Of a stretch of DNA of 64,000 nt, positions 42,092-53,735 are shown piece by piece (the first letter of the stretch is position 1; each line of letters opens with the position of its first letter). Source of the stretch: Lates calcarifer. Taxonomy: Eukaryota; Chordata; Actinopteri; Centropomidae. Made by a program: the position numbers and the translations under genes. The stretch lies in NCBI RefSeq assembly GCF_001640805.2, contig NC_066843.1, positions 9,387,686-9,451,685 of the forward strand, given 5' to 3'. Below the pieces are notes generated by a model, which saw nothing but the letters and a program-made list of their open reading frames with translations, did no database searches and was not told the DNA's origin.

Positions 42092-44988
42092 GTTGGTTCA
42101 GTATGACAGCCTGCAGACATCTGCCACATGGCTTCCAAGGATTTCCAGCTCCCCCATATTCTTTGCAAAAGCTTTATTTTTTGCCTGTCGTCTGATGAAG
42201 GCCAAGATAGCTACAGCTGGGAAATCGAATCATAAGGGTACAAGAACTGAAGAAGACACAAAGGGCTTTAGCTGAATTCTGATAGCCATAGGCAAATCAG
42301 ACCAACTTTGCATATTAAAAGGCCAGTGCTGCCATATTCTTATTAGTGACAAACAAACAACAAATGCCACGAAAAGACCAAAACCAACCATGTGCTAGTC
42401 TTAATAGCCTCTAAAAGGCTAAATAATTCCCTGCAACAGCTGGGCACTGGAGTAGGACATCATTATATTGTACCGACTAAAATATACTATGGTGTACCTG
42501 TTCATAATGAGAAAGGAACATGTCACCCAGTCCAACAGTGTGGCTCATTAATGTATTTTAATAATTTCTGGACAACAGTGGAGCTCAATGGCAAAGCTAC
42601 ATCAAGCTGGCAAAGACTAACCTGTAAATAACATAGTTAATCAGATGTCGACATGTATACTTGTTTGCTCTCTTCTTTATTATTTAATGCATGCTTTATT
42701 TTATTTATTTTTTTTACACACTGCAGATTGTACATTGTACATTGTGGTGAAGTAACTGATGGAATGAACAAAGCATCTACATGTCACGAATCAGTGACTT
42801 TGATGATTTCACAAATGTTGCATATTGCAACACGCCAGTCAGCACAAACACATCTACGCACGCCAACAGTGACAAAAAAACACAGTGTACATAAATCTCT
42901 CTCTTGATCTATTGCATGCCATAAAAGCATCTATAAAAAGTCAAACTCAGAGGAAATTTCTGAGGAACTACAAGTCACACCCCTGTGTCATGATTGTGTG
43001 TCTGCCAGCTGTTACTTTCTGTTTGATACGCTATACCACAGCCAGACAGACAGCTGTAGGAGTGTTAAATTCTCCTTTAGGGTGGTGTGGGTGGTAGTGT
43101 GTGTAAAGACTAGTTTAATCGAAAAATTATTATTTTTTTGGTTATAAAATTGATTGATACCTAAGAAAGGTTAAGGGGAAAGCCCAGGAATATTGATGGA
43201 ATACTTGAGTAGTTATGGGAAAACGTATCCAGCTACTCTTGCAAAACTATACAGTTTCACAAGAAAAGGAAGTTCCTGTGTTTTTGTCTATTTAATATGC
43301 AGCACTGCTGAATTTCTGGCACTGGTTTTTGCTAATATGATATCTTAGGCACACATAATGTTCTTACTCACTGAATTATGAGAACAAAACCAAACTTCAC
43401 TTCCATCTTTCAACATAATAGAAGTACCGTTTAGTACACACTGCTGATTGACACATCTCTACACACACACTGCACATAGAAGTATACAATTCCAATACAA
43501 ATACTGCATTATTTAGTTTCTATGGTGATGACAACCTGTGCACAATGAATGGGCAGAGTATTGGCGTAAGCGTGCCGCATTTCCCAATTATGTCACAGTA
43601 CAGACTAGATCAAGTCTCCTGATGTGACAGACACACCCTGTTCCAATAAAAGACTATTACACACACAGTGGTGTTATATAATAGCCCAGTACAAGCTAAA
43701 AAAATGTCCTAACAAAACACAGATTATTTATAGAACAACATCTTTTGTCCACGAACACAGTTATCGGCACAAAAGGTCATGTGTATTAAAATACACGGTT
43801 CACGATTCAGAAGAAACTTATTGTTTAATACTTCTAATGGACTTCCCCAACACATGCTACTCTGTACCCCTGCAGTGTAGAGTATCTGAATTACTGCCAG
43901 TTGGTTTGAGCGTGCGATAACCCCAAAGATAGTGAACAAATCTTGATTGTTTGAAGTGTTTCCTATACAGACAAGATGATCAGGAAGTGAGTCAGGGTAT
44001 CACCAGCACGGTGCACAGCAACAAGCTTGTTAAACACGTCGCCACATTTTTTCCATCTAGCACTATCTGTTCAGCATTGTTTGATTGCAGATTACATTTT
44101 TTGTGCAGCTTGTAAAACCCTGCTGCGTATGCGCGCTCTGTGTTTTCCCATGTTGTAACTAATGAAGGCTGTGTTTGCGTACTGTGCTGAAGTATCTTGT
44201 GCAGTAACCAGCCACTACGTCATTTCACCCTGGGCCAGCCTACTGTTACAACCGCCTACTTTCTGTAGCGGTGACTCAGAGGGTGTTTCCCGGCAGTGCA
44301 GGAGGACTGCTTAGGGATTTCTCCTCAGCTGACATTGTTTACATTCAGGACCTGCTTGACAGTTGCTATCACTCCAACTGTAAATTAGTTTCTGGAAATG
44401 CAGGAAAAAAAGGAAAACTGCCAATGATTTACCTGAAACAGCAGCATTTCAGTAACTTGATGACTTTTATTAAATGAAAGTAAAACTGGAACAACCAAAC
44501 ACAACTGCTTTATCTGGCCACACACCACTCTCTTTCCAGGTCATTTTTGCAACTGTGGACTAGCATGACTAATAGTTTGTACTACTATAGTAAATGTATT
44601 GAATCTGACTATCACCTGCAAACTTATTGTTAGCTCACTGTGTAGGTGTGTGGAACCACACTGTGACATGGCCCAATTGTGGTTCCTGTATGACTCAAAG
44701 TAGCATTTTTACTACAAAATGACAAATTGTATGGCATGGATCACACTACCGAGGAAATGTAAATATTTCAAAGTGGCCTGTTGGTATTTGTGTGGCTGGT
44801 TTCCAGTAAGACTGTAGGCAGGTTTTCACACTATGGCAGGACCTACAGTAGGAGTAACACTGATGACTCAGAACATGTCTTCATGATTCCATCCTCAACT
44901 GAAAACTTGTACTGTAAAAGCACTAAATTGCCAATGCTGGAAAAGTAACAAAAAATATATTTATACATACATGTATACACTCACTACA
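42092..44988. other. Gene-free stretch between MITEs
   Basis: No exon, RNA gene or clear repeat body was recognised. A mildly CpG-richer segment lies at about 44110-44300 (TGCGTATGCGCGC, GTAGCGGTGACTCAG). Confidence 0.5.
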
Positions 44989-45292
44989 CACTTTATTCAG
45001 TAAATCTGCAAAATCACCTCAGCTGTAAATTCTAGACGCATTACTATATCAATATGTTTATCATTGAGGTTGTAGTTTGCAGTGGTGTTGAACTGGACTG
45101 CATTATATTAAGAAGTGTGTCTAATATTTTACTGTCCCCATGAGAGAAGAATATTATACACATATTTCAATATAATGTAAGTTCAACACAACATCACCAC
45201 TATGAGTTTAGTAACAACAGATAGCTGACTTAACACCTACTGGCTGTTGTACTGGACTGTATTAGACTGTACAGGTGTACCAAATAAAGCTA
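44989..45292. mobile_element. MITE-like repeat, copy 2 (AGGTGTACC-AATAAA family)
   Basis: It begins with ACTCACTACACACTTTATTC and ends GGACTGTATTAGACTGTAC followed by AGGTGTACCAAATAAAG, the counterpart of the inverted end seen at 8290. It also has AACTGGACTGCATTATATT internally. There is no ORF. Borders are approximate. Confidence 0.5.
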
Positions 45293-46829
45293 TATCATAC
45301 AGAAAGTAGTGACATCCAGGAAGTATCGTGCAACTGCAACTACAGTTACTGAAAGAAGCTATAATCCAAAGTTCATTACTGTAAAGTAGTAGTGAAGTCT
45401 AGTGTTGGAAACTTGAACGTCCCTAATATATTGGTGTTTCTTGTGTACTTCCACCTAAGATTTGTGATAAGACTAAAATAGCCAGGTCATTTTGAGGGCA
45501 GCCAGATGTGCTCATGCACAATCCGGTCAGCAGTAATGGCTTAAAATCAGAGTGTAATTTTGTAGTATTCCCTTATTTTCCTGCTTCATCTGTGTTTTTT
45601 TCTCCCCTCTTTTCTGCTTAGAACCCCCCCACCACCAAACAGAGCAGAGCAGGGAGAGAAAAATCTGCACAGACCTGCTGAAATGGCAGAGGATTCAGGT
45701 TCAGGGAATATGGTGAAGATAAAGTGCAGACTTATAGTATTATGGCCTGAAGTGAGGTAGAGCACAGGGGAGTGGAGTGCTAACAGTAAATCTGGAGGCC
45801 TGGAGGAGAAACAGAGGAGGAGGAGCATGCCCGGAGAAGAGTCTCGGAGGGTGGGACTTGCGGGCTGTGGTGACTCAAAGCTTCTCCGTGGTTGGCTCGG
45901 ATACCTGGCATCTGGAGCTCATTGACTAAATCCATGGCAACCAGCAGTTGTGGAATTGTAAACAGACTGAGAGACTGGAAAGACGAGTGGGAATCAGCCT
46001 TTCACTGTTTCTCCACCATGCGCTCGAGAGCTCCAGTAGGGCTGTCAACTTACTGTATACGCACGTGCTGAGGTCAAAGGGAGCAAATGATGCAAAATGA
46101 CCAGACGCACAAACAGACCTTCACCCTTTTGCACAGTAGAAGCATGATATGCAACTTTCTGCAGCGTTCATATGTCAGTGAACTTTTTGTTTTCAGACAA
46201 AATGTCAGACTTACTTTTGCCACTGTAAAAAGTGAAAAGTTCATCTTCCTTGTGAGCAGAATCTCAATCTAAGAGTAACATTATCCTCTCTAACCTTCCT
46301 CATTTTTGTGTAGTTCTTAGAAAAAGAACAATCACTCGACAACACAGCAGCTTATATGGTAGTTCCCCTCTTCTGGGAACTACCAGTAACCCCATGTAAA
46401 ACTACAGTATATCACTTCAAGTCTTAGTGGTTACTTTAAGTGAGAAACTGCTGCTTGTATTTTGTGTGTGGACAGTTATCATTTCTCTTGCTGGTAACTA
46501 TAAAGCATTAGTTGTACCACATGCTAATGCTAAAAGCTAAGCTGTGAATTAGTCAACTTGTCACACTATATACAGTGCAGGAAACTTAGCTCATTTAAAA
46601 TGTGTTGCTTACCGAACACTCTCAGTGGAAATGTTGCTCAGATATTTTACACCAAGCTGTTGTAACCCTGCTGCATTCACTGGATGGTGTTGAGCTAAAA
46701 AAAAAACAAACAAAAAACAAACAAACAAAGACATTGCAATGGGCCTTTTTCACATGCAAGAGTAGGAAAAGCACAGGTGTAAACAGGTGTTTCACTTTCA
46801 GGGTCCTGAGGCAGGATTTGAGGTTAGCG
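45293..46829. other. Gene-free stretch with a G/C-richer patch near 45600-46070
   Basis: No coding exon could be framed. The patch at 45780-46070 has CGG/CGT words and CCATGGCAAC (45932-45941), an RFX half-site-like string. A hairpin lies at 46357-46385 and an A/CA-rich run at 46698-46729. Confidence 0.4.
46357..46385. repeat. Perfect 11-bp inverted repeat with a 7-base loop
   Basis: TGGTAGTTCCC and its exact reverse complement surround CTCTTCT. It would make a stable small hairpin. No T-run follows, so it is not a pol III terminator, and no function is assigned. Confidence 0.85.
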
Positions 46830-47700
46830 AAGTAACTTCAGGTTTAACTCTGGGTTAATTTAGTTCATAGCAGGGTAAGATGCCATGGTAAACTCATGCT
46901 GAATGGCTAACCTGCTCGGGGGCAGGTTAACTTCTGAGGATTGGATTAAAACCTGTCAACAGCCCAACTACTGACCAATCAGATCACTGGAGAACTGCCG
47001 TCATCACTTCTGCAGGACCCTGACAAGAACAGTTTACAATAAAGTGACAAATAATAAAGATCAATAGATATTTTCTGTGGAATCACTTTGTTCCAGTCTT
47101 TCCATATGTCTACAACAGAGCTTCTAACAAATAGAGAGAGAGCTTATCACACTAAATCATTACTTCCTACTTATTACGTTACTACTATAACCTCATTTTG
47201 ATGAAACAAAGATGTTTTTATCCACACACTGTTGAATATTTCTCACAATTCGAACAGGTCAGTCAGACTGACCCCATCAGATATTAACTCTCCTCTCTGC
47301 TTTGGCAGCAGAAACAGTCTGACATTAATGTAACGTTTAATCTGTGTCACATATTCAGGATAACTCAGGACAAATTCACCATTCAGATGAAAGAACAAAA
47401 ATGGTCACTCAGTAACAAATTTTTGTACATATTTAAAATAAATCCTCGGCCTGACTTTATTAAATGGAAAAGTGTCATGTGATCATGTTGTTTACATTTC
47501 ACCTTGTTAAATCTTATTTTTCGAAGTCGCTATAACTGAATTAACCTGCAGGTGCAGGTCTCTTCTCATATCATGTTAAATACTTTATTCATGGTTTCTT
47601 TCACATGAACGCGCTCGGGAAATCCCTCGGTTAACCCTGCCCCGAGTGAGTTGATATCCACCGTCGTAGGGGCATCTTAGAGAGACTGCGGCTGTTAAGT
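46830..47700. mobile_element. Harbinger-like non-autonomous element with imperfect inverted ends
   Basis: The left side has GGTTTAACTCTGGGTTAA, AAGATGCC and CTGCTCGGGGGCAGGTTAAC (46879-46932). The right side carries the inverted counterparts CTCGGTTAACCCTGCC, CCGAGTGAGTTGATATCC and GGGGCATCTT (47626-47678). The AACCTGCTCGGGGCAGGTTAAC theme belongs to PIF/Harbinger-type repeats common in fish. No transposase is visible inside. The true ends were not fixed. Confidence 0.45.
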
Positions 47701-50700
47701 GAAGCCAGACAAAAATGATATACTCTTCTGTGCTGAACTTGCTGCGTAGTACAAGCCTTTGGTACTGTGCATGCAGGGTCACTGTCACAAAGTCATGACT
47801 CACCAGAGTACTTGAATGGAGCGGAGATACTGCAGTCAGAACCGCACTTTTCCAACTACGACAAGCCAAAATGTCTCTTGTGATGTTAGCTAAGCTAGGT
47901 TAGCATCTGTCTTAGGAGCTACACTGTAAAAGTCATGGCCAAGTCACCCAGGTGTTTTCACTTAGCCTGCCTGATTAGACTCCTCAGGGCCACGTGGGAG
48001 CGCACAGACTCTGCTTCATTAACGTCTCTCTGGCTCTTCTATCAGTCTTGTTGCAAATGTAAATAAAGTACAATTCAAACATGTATAATCTTTCTACGTG
48101 CTTACAGTTTGCTGTCATATTGATGATTCGCAGCTGCGCTATTTCAAGCTTTGACCAAAAGCAGCGGTCTGAGTGTCCATAACTGACGTCACCTGCGTGC
48201 GCAGAGCCTGTGAAAACAATACTACCCGCAGCAGACGCTTCCTTTAACTTAGGCCTTCGTTACCTCCATGTCTGTTTGCGTTGAATCATTTCCTTAATTT
48301 ACCCTTTGTGACACTGAAAGACACCTTGTGGAAAAAAAAGGTACAATACTGTAAAAACCTACGTCTATGTAAATTTGATAATCTTATTTAGGATCCAATG
48401 TGTCTGGAATTGTTTTGAATATAACTGACTATGCAAAATTATCTGACCATTGATCATTACCTCTATCTTTGGGTTATTTTTAACCATGGTTTCTGTAGAA
48501 GAATACCTGGCCAAAGTCCAATTCAGCCATCCCATGAGCTCACTTAATTTACCATTACTTTATTCACCAGTTACATCACATTGGAAAATGTAGATAAATA
48601 GTTGGTGGAATTATCTTATATCACATGTTTATTGTTACAGTTGTATTTATCATGAATCCAACATGATATTAGGTGCATCTTTGTGCCATAATATGTCACT
48701 TTGGCTAAATTCAAATTATGCTTCGGGGTAAATCTATTAATCAAATTTTTAGACAGCCATTATACTGCTGACTGTTTTACAAGTAAAACTCCAATATAAT
48801 ATTGATGTAACTTTCAATGTGGTGGATTAAAAAGATTATCCTTACACAATTAATACAGTCTGGCCATAAAGGCAGTAATTTGAATGACAACACTATCCAG
48901 AGACACTTTGAAGTACAAGAGATGGATTTTGCACTCAGTAGCTGAAATGCTTTCATTTTTGACACATTTTAATTTTATAAAGATGCCTAATGATGTAATA
49001 CATCCTCTATTTTAAGCAATACTAACTCATAGTACCTTGCCCCAAGCTGCTCATAAATGCACAATGGTATTTGTACTAAACATGAAGTGCTTAAATAAGT
49101 GTTCCTCAGAAAATGGAAAAATAAATACAGAGAAAAAACTTTGTTATAGAAATGTTACACCCCACACACACACACAAACACACACACTCTATCAGTGCTA
49201 TGTTTTGTGTCAACTTTGTGGCAGGTTTTGAGCTATAGAGGACATACGGGTGCTTCCTCAGAAAAACCTGATGTGGGAGATGTAATGGTTTCAGACTGTT
49301 GCCTTAGACGCAGCAAGCGGCTGGGGGTGTAGCTATGATGACAAATTTATGACTTGTGTAAGCAGCACTCTGACTCTTCAGCGCTTGTTCTCTAGAATCA
49401 CATGATCAGGCTCTACCAGAGAATTTCTCCTGAGCAGTGCACCGAGCCTGCGCGCTTTTAATAGCACTCCACTGAAGGTCAGGCTGGTTTCAGCTGTCGA
49501 TCAGGCCTTAGAGGTGTCAACAGTGTTTCAAACATAAGTGCCTTTTGAAAGGTTCTTGTGACTTTGCATTAAATACCTGATAAAGTAACATATCACATAA
49601 ACTATTCAAAATGCTTGATTTTATTTAGCAAATTCACACTTCACATAAACCATGAGTAGAGTCACATAACATAACATCATTTTCTCTTACACTTGTGCAG
49701 ACACACCACATATGTCTGCACCTGCCTCCCTAGTGTACTGTGTGTACCCTGGAGCTCAGACTTACAGGGAAACGAGAATGATGTGATACTTTTTTTAAGC
49801 TTGGACATTTTTTTGCAGCAGCCTGGACTTATTTGGTATTATCACACACAAAGGGTGAATTTAATACTCCTAGCCTCATCCTGCTCTCAGCTCCTTAAAA
49901 TGAATTCAGCCAGAAAAATTATTCATCGTGTTACCCAGATTCTCTGATTGCTCAGTTCTGAGTAATTAAAGGATTTTACTGTTATTATTTCTCTTGGAAT
50001 AATTTATCTTTTACTAGGAAAGCAAAGAACTTCCAAAAACTCTCCAGATCTCTCCGATGAGGCTTGTGAATGTGTGTCTTAATAGAATATGTATTTCATA
50101 TCAGCGCATTACCAGGGGAAAAAAAGACATTGTTCTGAGCCACTCACTGAGTGCAAATCACCTCAGAGACCCTTTATCTTATTGAAACCTCTGCACTGGG
50201 CCCCACTGGCTGAGAGGAAACACTAAAGTGCTGTGGAAGCAGGTAGAGCCGGAGCGCCTTCCCGTAATTATGTTGGATATGGAGGTTATTGCAGATTCCT
50301 GTTCGTCCATCATTTTAGCAGTTTGCTGTAAATGTGCATGCATTTCTGGCTGTGGTCTCTCTTAATGTTACTGTATATGCGCAGTAGACACAAGGGATCC
50401 ATCCTTTCACAGGGCTCGCAATAGAGACACTGCAGTACACCTGGGATTAATGATGATAATTTGATTGAGATTTGTGGGACATTCTCAGTAAAAGAACACG
50501 GGGAGTAAATAAATTAATTCTTGCTGAAAAAGGTTTGACAAAACAAAAGTTTGGGGAGGTTTTTCAGACTGAAAAAGCACTCAAACAGTGTATCTAACAC
50601 ACGTACACAAATGAAATCCAGGCCAGCCATGAGAAAGACAGCCATGGAGCACAGGATGTGTTGATCTAAAAATAATCTTCACAATAATTCAAGCTGCAGA

Positions 50701-51777
50701 AAAGAGAGCTGATGTAATTCTTAGCACAGCTGGTTGGAGGGGAATTGACATCTTTCCTTATTAGAGGCTTTGTTTGCTTGCACTTTGCTTAAGTACTGCT
50801 CTGTAGTATAGTGATTTTTTTGTTGACTGAGGTGAGGCTGGTGTCTCAGAACCCAGTGTGCAGGTAAACAGACGGCATGTCTGGCACATTGTTGTGAGCT
50901 CAAGTACACATTGTCCCAAGGAGTTGGCAGCATTCTCTAGCTTGATCATTGGATAAGTTGCACCATGTGCAATACTGACAACGACTTGTCTTTGAATTCC
51001 TGTGTGCTGAAGCACATGTGTTGACATATTTTTACTTGAGTGTGAGTACAGGGTGGGGAACATTTCTGAGAATTTCCACAGAGCACTTGGAAGTTCACAT
51101 TAAAAGCAGGCTGCAGCATCAATTTGTATGTGCATGTGCGAGCATGTCAGGTCAAGATGACACTCACTGGGAATCCAGTTTGACACACAAAGTACAAAAG
51201 ACAAAGGGCAAACAAAGGAGTCACCTCATACTTCTCTAGAAGACTGGATTGTTATTTCACAGTTCTGGTGTATTTTGTCTGAAGCAGCTGCTCATCTTTC
51301 TTTGTAAGAGGAAGAAGTTATCAGCTCAATAAAACTGAGACACTGTTTTGCTCTTGTTAAAGGTGAAACCAAGCTTGTAGTGTCTTCTAAGAAACTAATC
51401 TTTAAAAGAGAAACTTCAAAGCACTTGATATATGATCACAAACTGATAAGGTATTGAAACATGTTTGTGTTCGGTGTATCTTCAAAAATTCAGTGGCACG
51501 GAGAGCAGTGATTACCCATCTAGGTTCAAGGCAGGGAGCTGGTGCTTAGTAAACTTTAAGAGGAAATCGTGAAGAAAACAGTGAACTTGTGGTCTGACCT
51601 CAGCAGCAGGTTAAATGGGATGTTACCCTGACTTAACTCAAAGCTGTGTGCGTGTTTCACTATTAGTGACGTAAAACCCCAAAAGAAGAAGAAGAAGAAA
51701 ACTCTATTAGTCAGTTTACTCTACCTGTGGAAATAACATTTTAGTCATCACAAAGCAAATCAAACAATGAGATCTCA
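47701..51777. other. Gene-free stretch to the SOCS3 3' end
   Basis: No coding exon was recognised. Two unique-looking blocks, about 49370-49520 and 50215-50480, have intact homeodomain-like words (GTAATTATG, GATTAATGATGATAATTTG) and no repeat signature, so they are enhancer candidates by inference. A short CA run lies at 49164-49188. Confidence 0.4.
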
Positions 51778-51798
51778 TTTCATAGAAAAATAGTGCTC

Positions 51799-51804
51799 TT
51801 TATT
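51799..51804 (-). terminator. SOCS3 poly(A) signal
   Basis: AATAAA on the - strand (TTTATT on +), about 1.29 kb past the stop codon, with a G/U-rich element 25-50 bases downstream. It is the best canonical signal in the stretch. Confidence 0.6.
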
Positions 51805-51830
51805 ATAAATTAATGAAATGTTCTTACAAA

Positions 51831-51839
51831 TATAAATAA
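51831..51839 (-). promoter_or_regulatory. AU-rich element nonamer in SOCS3 3' UTR
   Basis: The transcript strand reads TTATTTATA, matching the UUAUUUA(U/A)(U/A) core bound by TTP/ZFP36-type proteins. A second ATTTA lies at 51806-51810. Both lie within 35 bases upstream of the poly(A) signal. Confidence 0.5.
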
Positions 51840-53091
51840 GTGCAAATGTCGTATCAGTCTGCTTGCTTCGTCAAACTTCTCAAATATCTTCAAGCATTCG
51901 CAGCCAGTTGTTTGGCTGGTAAAGGTACATCTTTACAAAAGACAGCACAATAACAAAATTTACCGTTTCATCTTCACTCATGTAAACATTGTTTTAAGGA
52001 GAGGACACATTTGGACTCTTCTCCTTATCAGAAAAAGACAGATACCATGTTTAATACATTCATTTGCAAGCAGTGACAACCATCTCTGTGCCACAGACAC
52101 TACCATATCTTTTGTTATGTGTTTCCTCACCACTGACGCTGTACAAACTTCTGACTTTAAGGGTTAATTAACTCTGCAGTGGTTCTGTTCTCTCTACTAA
52201 GGCCCTGTAGGATTCAGTCATGTTGGTCTTCCAACAAACTGTTGTCTAGTTCAGGCAAGTTTGGCATAAACCCTTCCTCTAAACAGAGTATCAGAAATAT
52301 ATCTTCTTTTCCACATTTTCATGGTCTTAAAATATCTATTAGGATTCAGATAAAAACTTCAGCCCTTTCCCATTGTGGCTGGCGCAAATATGCACCCAGG
52401 CGGCCATCAGGGTCCACTCATTTGTACTATGAGTATCCACTGTCTGTGAATTTCCAGCATACAGTACACTTGGTCAGAGATCCCACATTGCTGGATGGAC
52501 ATCCAAGGTGATCATCCAATGTCAGCAAAAAAGCCGGTCTGATCATGAAAGCCAGTCCAGCTTTAATGGATGGATGATTTTCGGAGGCTGGACGCACTGT
52601 GAGCTCGGCAGCCTCGCAGCACATTGGTTAGCAGCAGCAGCGGCAGCAGAGGGGAACCTGTGTGTCATCAGACTGTAGACAACAGCTGACTGTGAGCCTC
52701 ACTTCAGTTTTCAGTAAGTTGCACGTCATCAGTGAGGCAAAGGAGGTGGGTGGTGGGGTTATCTCTCTTTCGTACAACCAGATTACAGCAGAGCTAGTTT
52801 CTCTCCCTCGGCCATCTTTGCCAATCGGTCCTCATCAATCCAGTGTCTCTTCCTGAAATGCGGACCTTGAGAGGGCGATACCCACTTTTTCTTTTCTTTG
52901 AGAACTACACACATCTTGTCAGTACAAAACTGCTCCTTTTTCATGAGCTCAGTCCCCCGGGGCTTCTGCTCTCTCTTGTCTCTGCTTAATCATCACTCCT
53001 CAGACACAGCAAATGTCGTCAAACATAGCTGTACTGAAACCATTCAGTTTCTTCTAGTCTCTGCTCCTTCAAGAGCATCACTCTGACACCT

Positions 53092-53709
53092 CTAGATAGG
53101 AGCATCATACTCCTGGAGGAACTCCTTAAGAGGATGAGGCAGTTGGTCTCTTTTAGAGGAAATGTCCAAGTGTCCATTGACTGTTTTCCTGCACAGGTGC
53201 TGCAAGGTGGACAAACTGCAGGAGAGAGGTTTAATGAGCTCCAGAGGGATCTTCTCTCCTCCAGAGTAAATGTAGTACATATTCCCACTGCGAGTGTTCC
53301 CCTTGCTCTGAGGCATGTAGTAATGAACCAGCTTCAGGACGCAGTCAAAGTGGGGGACGGACTGAATGTTCTTAGGGTCCGTCTGCAGGTAAAAAGAAGC
53401 CGTGTCGCACTGGATGCGCAGGTTCTTGGTGCCAGACGCTGTCTTAACACTGAGGGTGAACAGGTGCCGGTTGTCCGAGCTGTCCCGGACAAGGAAGGTG
53501 CCGGTGGTCTCGGCCGCCAACATGGCGTTGGCCTCCTTCCCGGTGATGGCACCCCAGTAGAAGCCACTCTCCTGCAGCTTGTGGAGCGTGGAGAGGACCA
53601 TCTGGTACTGCGTCTTGGAGGTGAAAGTCTTGTAACGGTAAGGCAGCCGCATGTTGGAGTCCAAGAGGCTGCTGCTCATCGCGGAGTCAAACTTGCTGTG
53701 AGTTACCAT
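53092..53709 (-). CDS. socs3: Suppressor of cytokine signalling 3
   Basis: SOCS3 is induced by STAT3 and shuts off JAK1/JAK2/TYK2 bound to gp130, leptin and G-CSF receptors. It also brings an elongin B/C-cullin 5 ubiquitin ligase. The frame is 205 aa in one exon, from MVTHSKF to YDAPI with TAG at 53094-53092. Seen in order: kinase inhibitory region near residues 21-32 (YKTFTSK, human LKTFSSK); extended SH2 helix; SH2 domain about 47-150 with HKLQESGFYWG, FLVRDSSD (phosphotyrosine-binding R75) and FTLSVKTASGTKNLRIQC; then YYIYSGGEKIPL; and a SOCS box about 161-205 with the BC-box LSTLQHLCR and LPHPLKEFL. The usual PEST insert between SH2 strands is replaced by about ten residues. This ATG is the first AUG of the inferred mRNA and has G at -3 and +4. 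Open frame upstream to 53772 lies past the splice acceptor. Orientation and linkage to TMEM235 match other vertebrates. Which of the fish a/b copies it is cannot be decided with certainty. Confidence 0.97.
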   Translation of the reverse strand: MVTHSKFDSAMSSSLLDSNMRLPYRYKTFTSKTQYQMVLSTLHKLQESGFYWGAITGKEANAMLAAETTGTFLVRDSSDNRHLFTLSVKTASGTKNLRIQCDTASFYLQTDPKNIQSVPHFDCVLKLVHYYMPQSKGNTRSGNMYYIYSGGEKIPLELIKPLSCSLSTLQHLCRKTVNGHLDISSKRDQLPHPLKEFLQEYDAPI

Positions 53710-53735
53710 GGCGCTGTGCCCACTCTCTAGGTAGC

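Larger units (their letters stand above)
51780..53091 (-). other. SOCS3 3' UTR
   Basis: On the - strand, non-coding sequence continues from the SOCS3 stop for about 1.3 kb to AATAAA at 51804-51799. After it come TTGTTTGATTTGCTTTGTG-type U/GU sequence on the transcript strand. Near the end are two AUUUA words, one inside the full nonamer UUAUUUAUA (plus-strand 51831-51839). Such AREs speed decay of cytokine-response mRNAs, and SOCS3 mRNA is known to be short-lived in mammals. Confidence 0.65.

Noticed and set aside
44271..44477. 68-codon + frame in a mildly CpG-rich stretch
   Set aside because: No splice borders, no domain and no family resemblance; length is within chance.
16876..51779. Search for threonine aldolase, BIRC5, TK1 and AFMID exons
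   Set aside because: No matching motifs in either strand; only repeats and non-coding sequence are visible.
53134..53730. 198-codon open frame on the + strand across SOCS3
   Set aside because: It is the antisense shadow of the SOCS3 coding frame; its residues follow SOCS3 codon bias and match no family.
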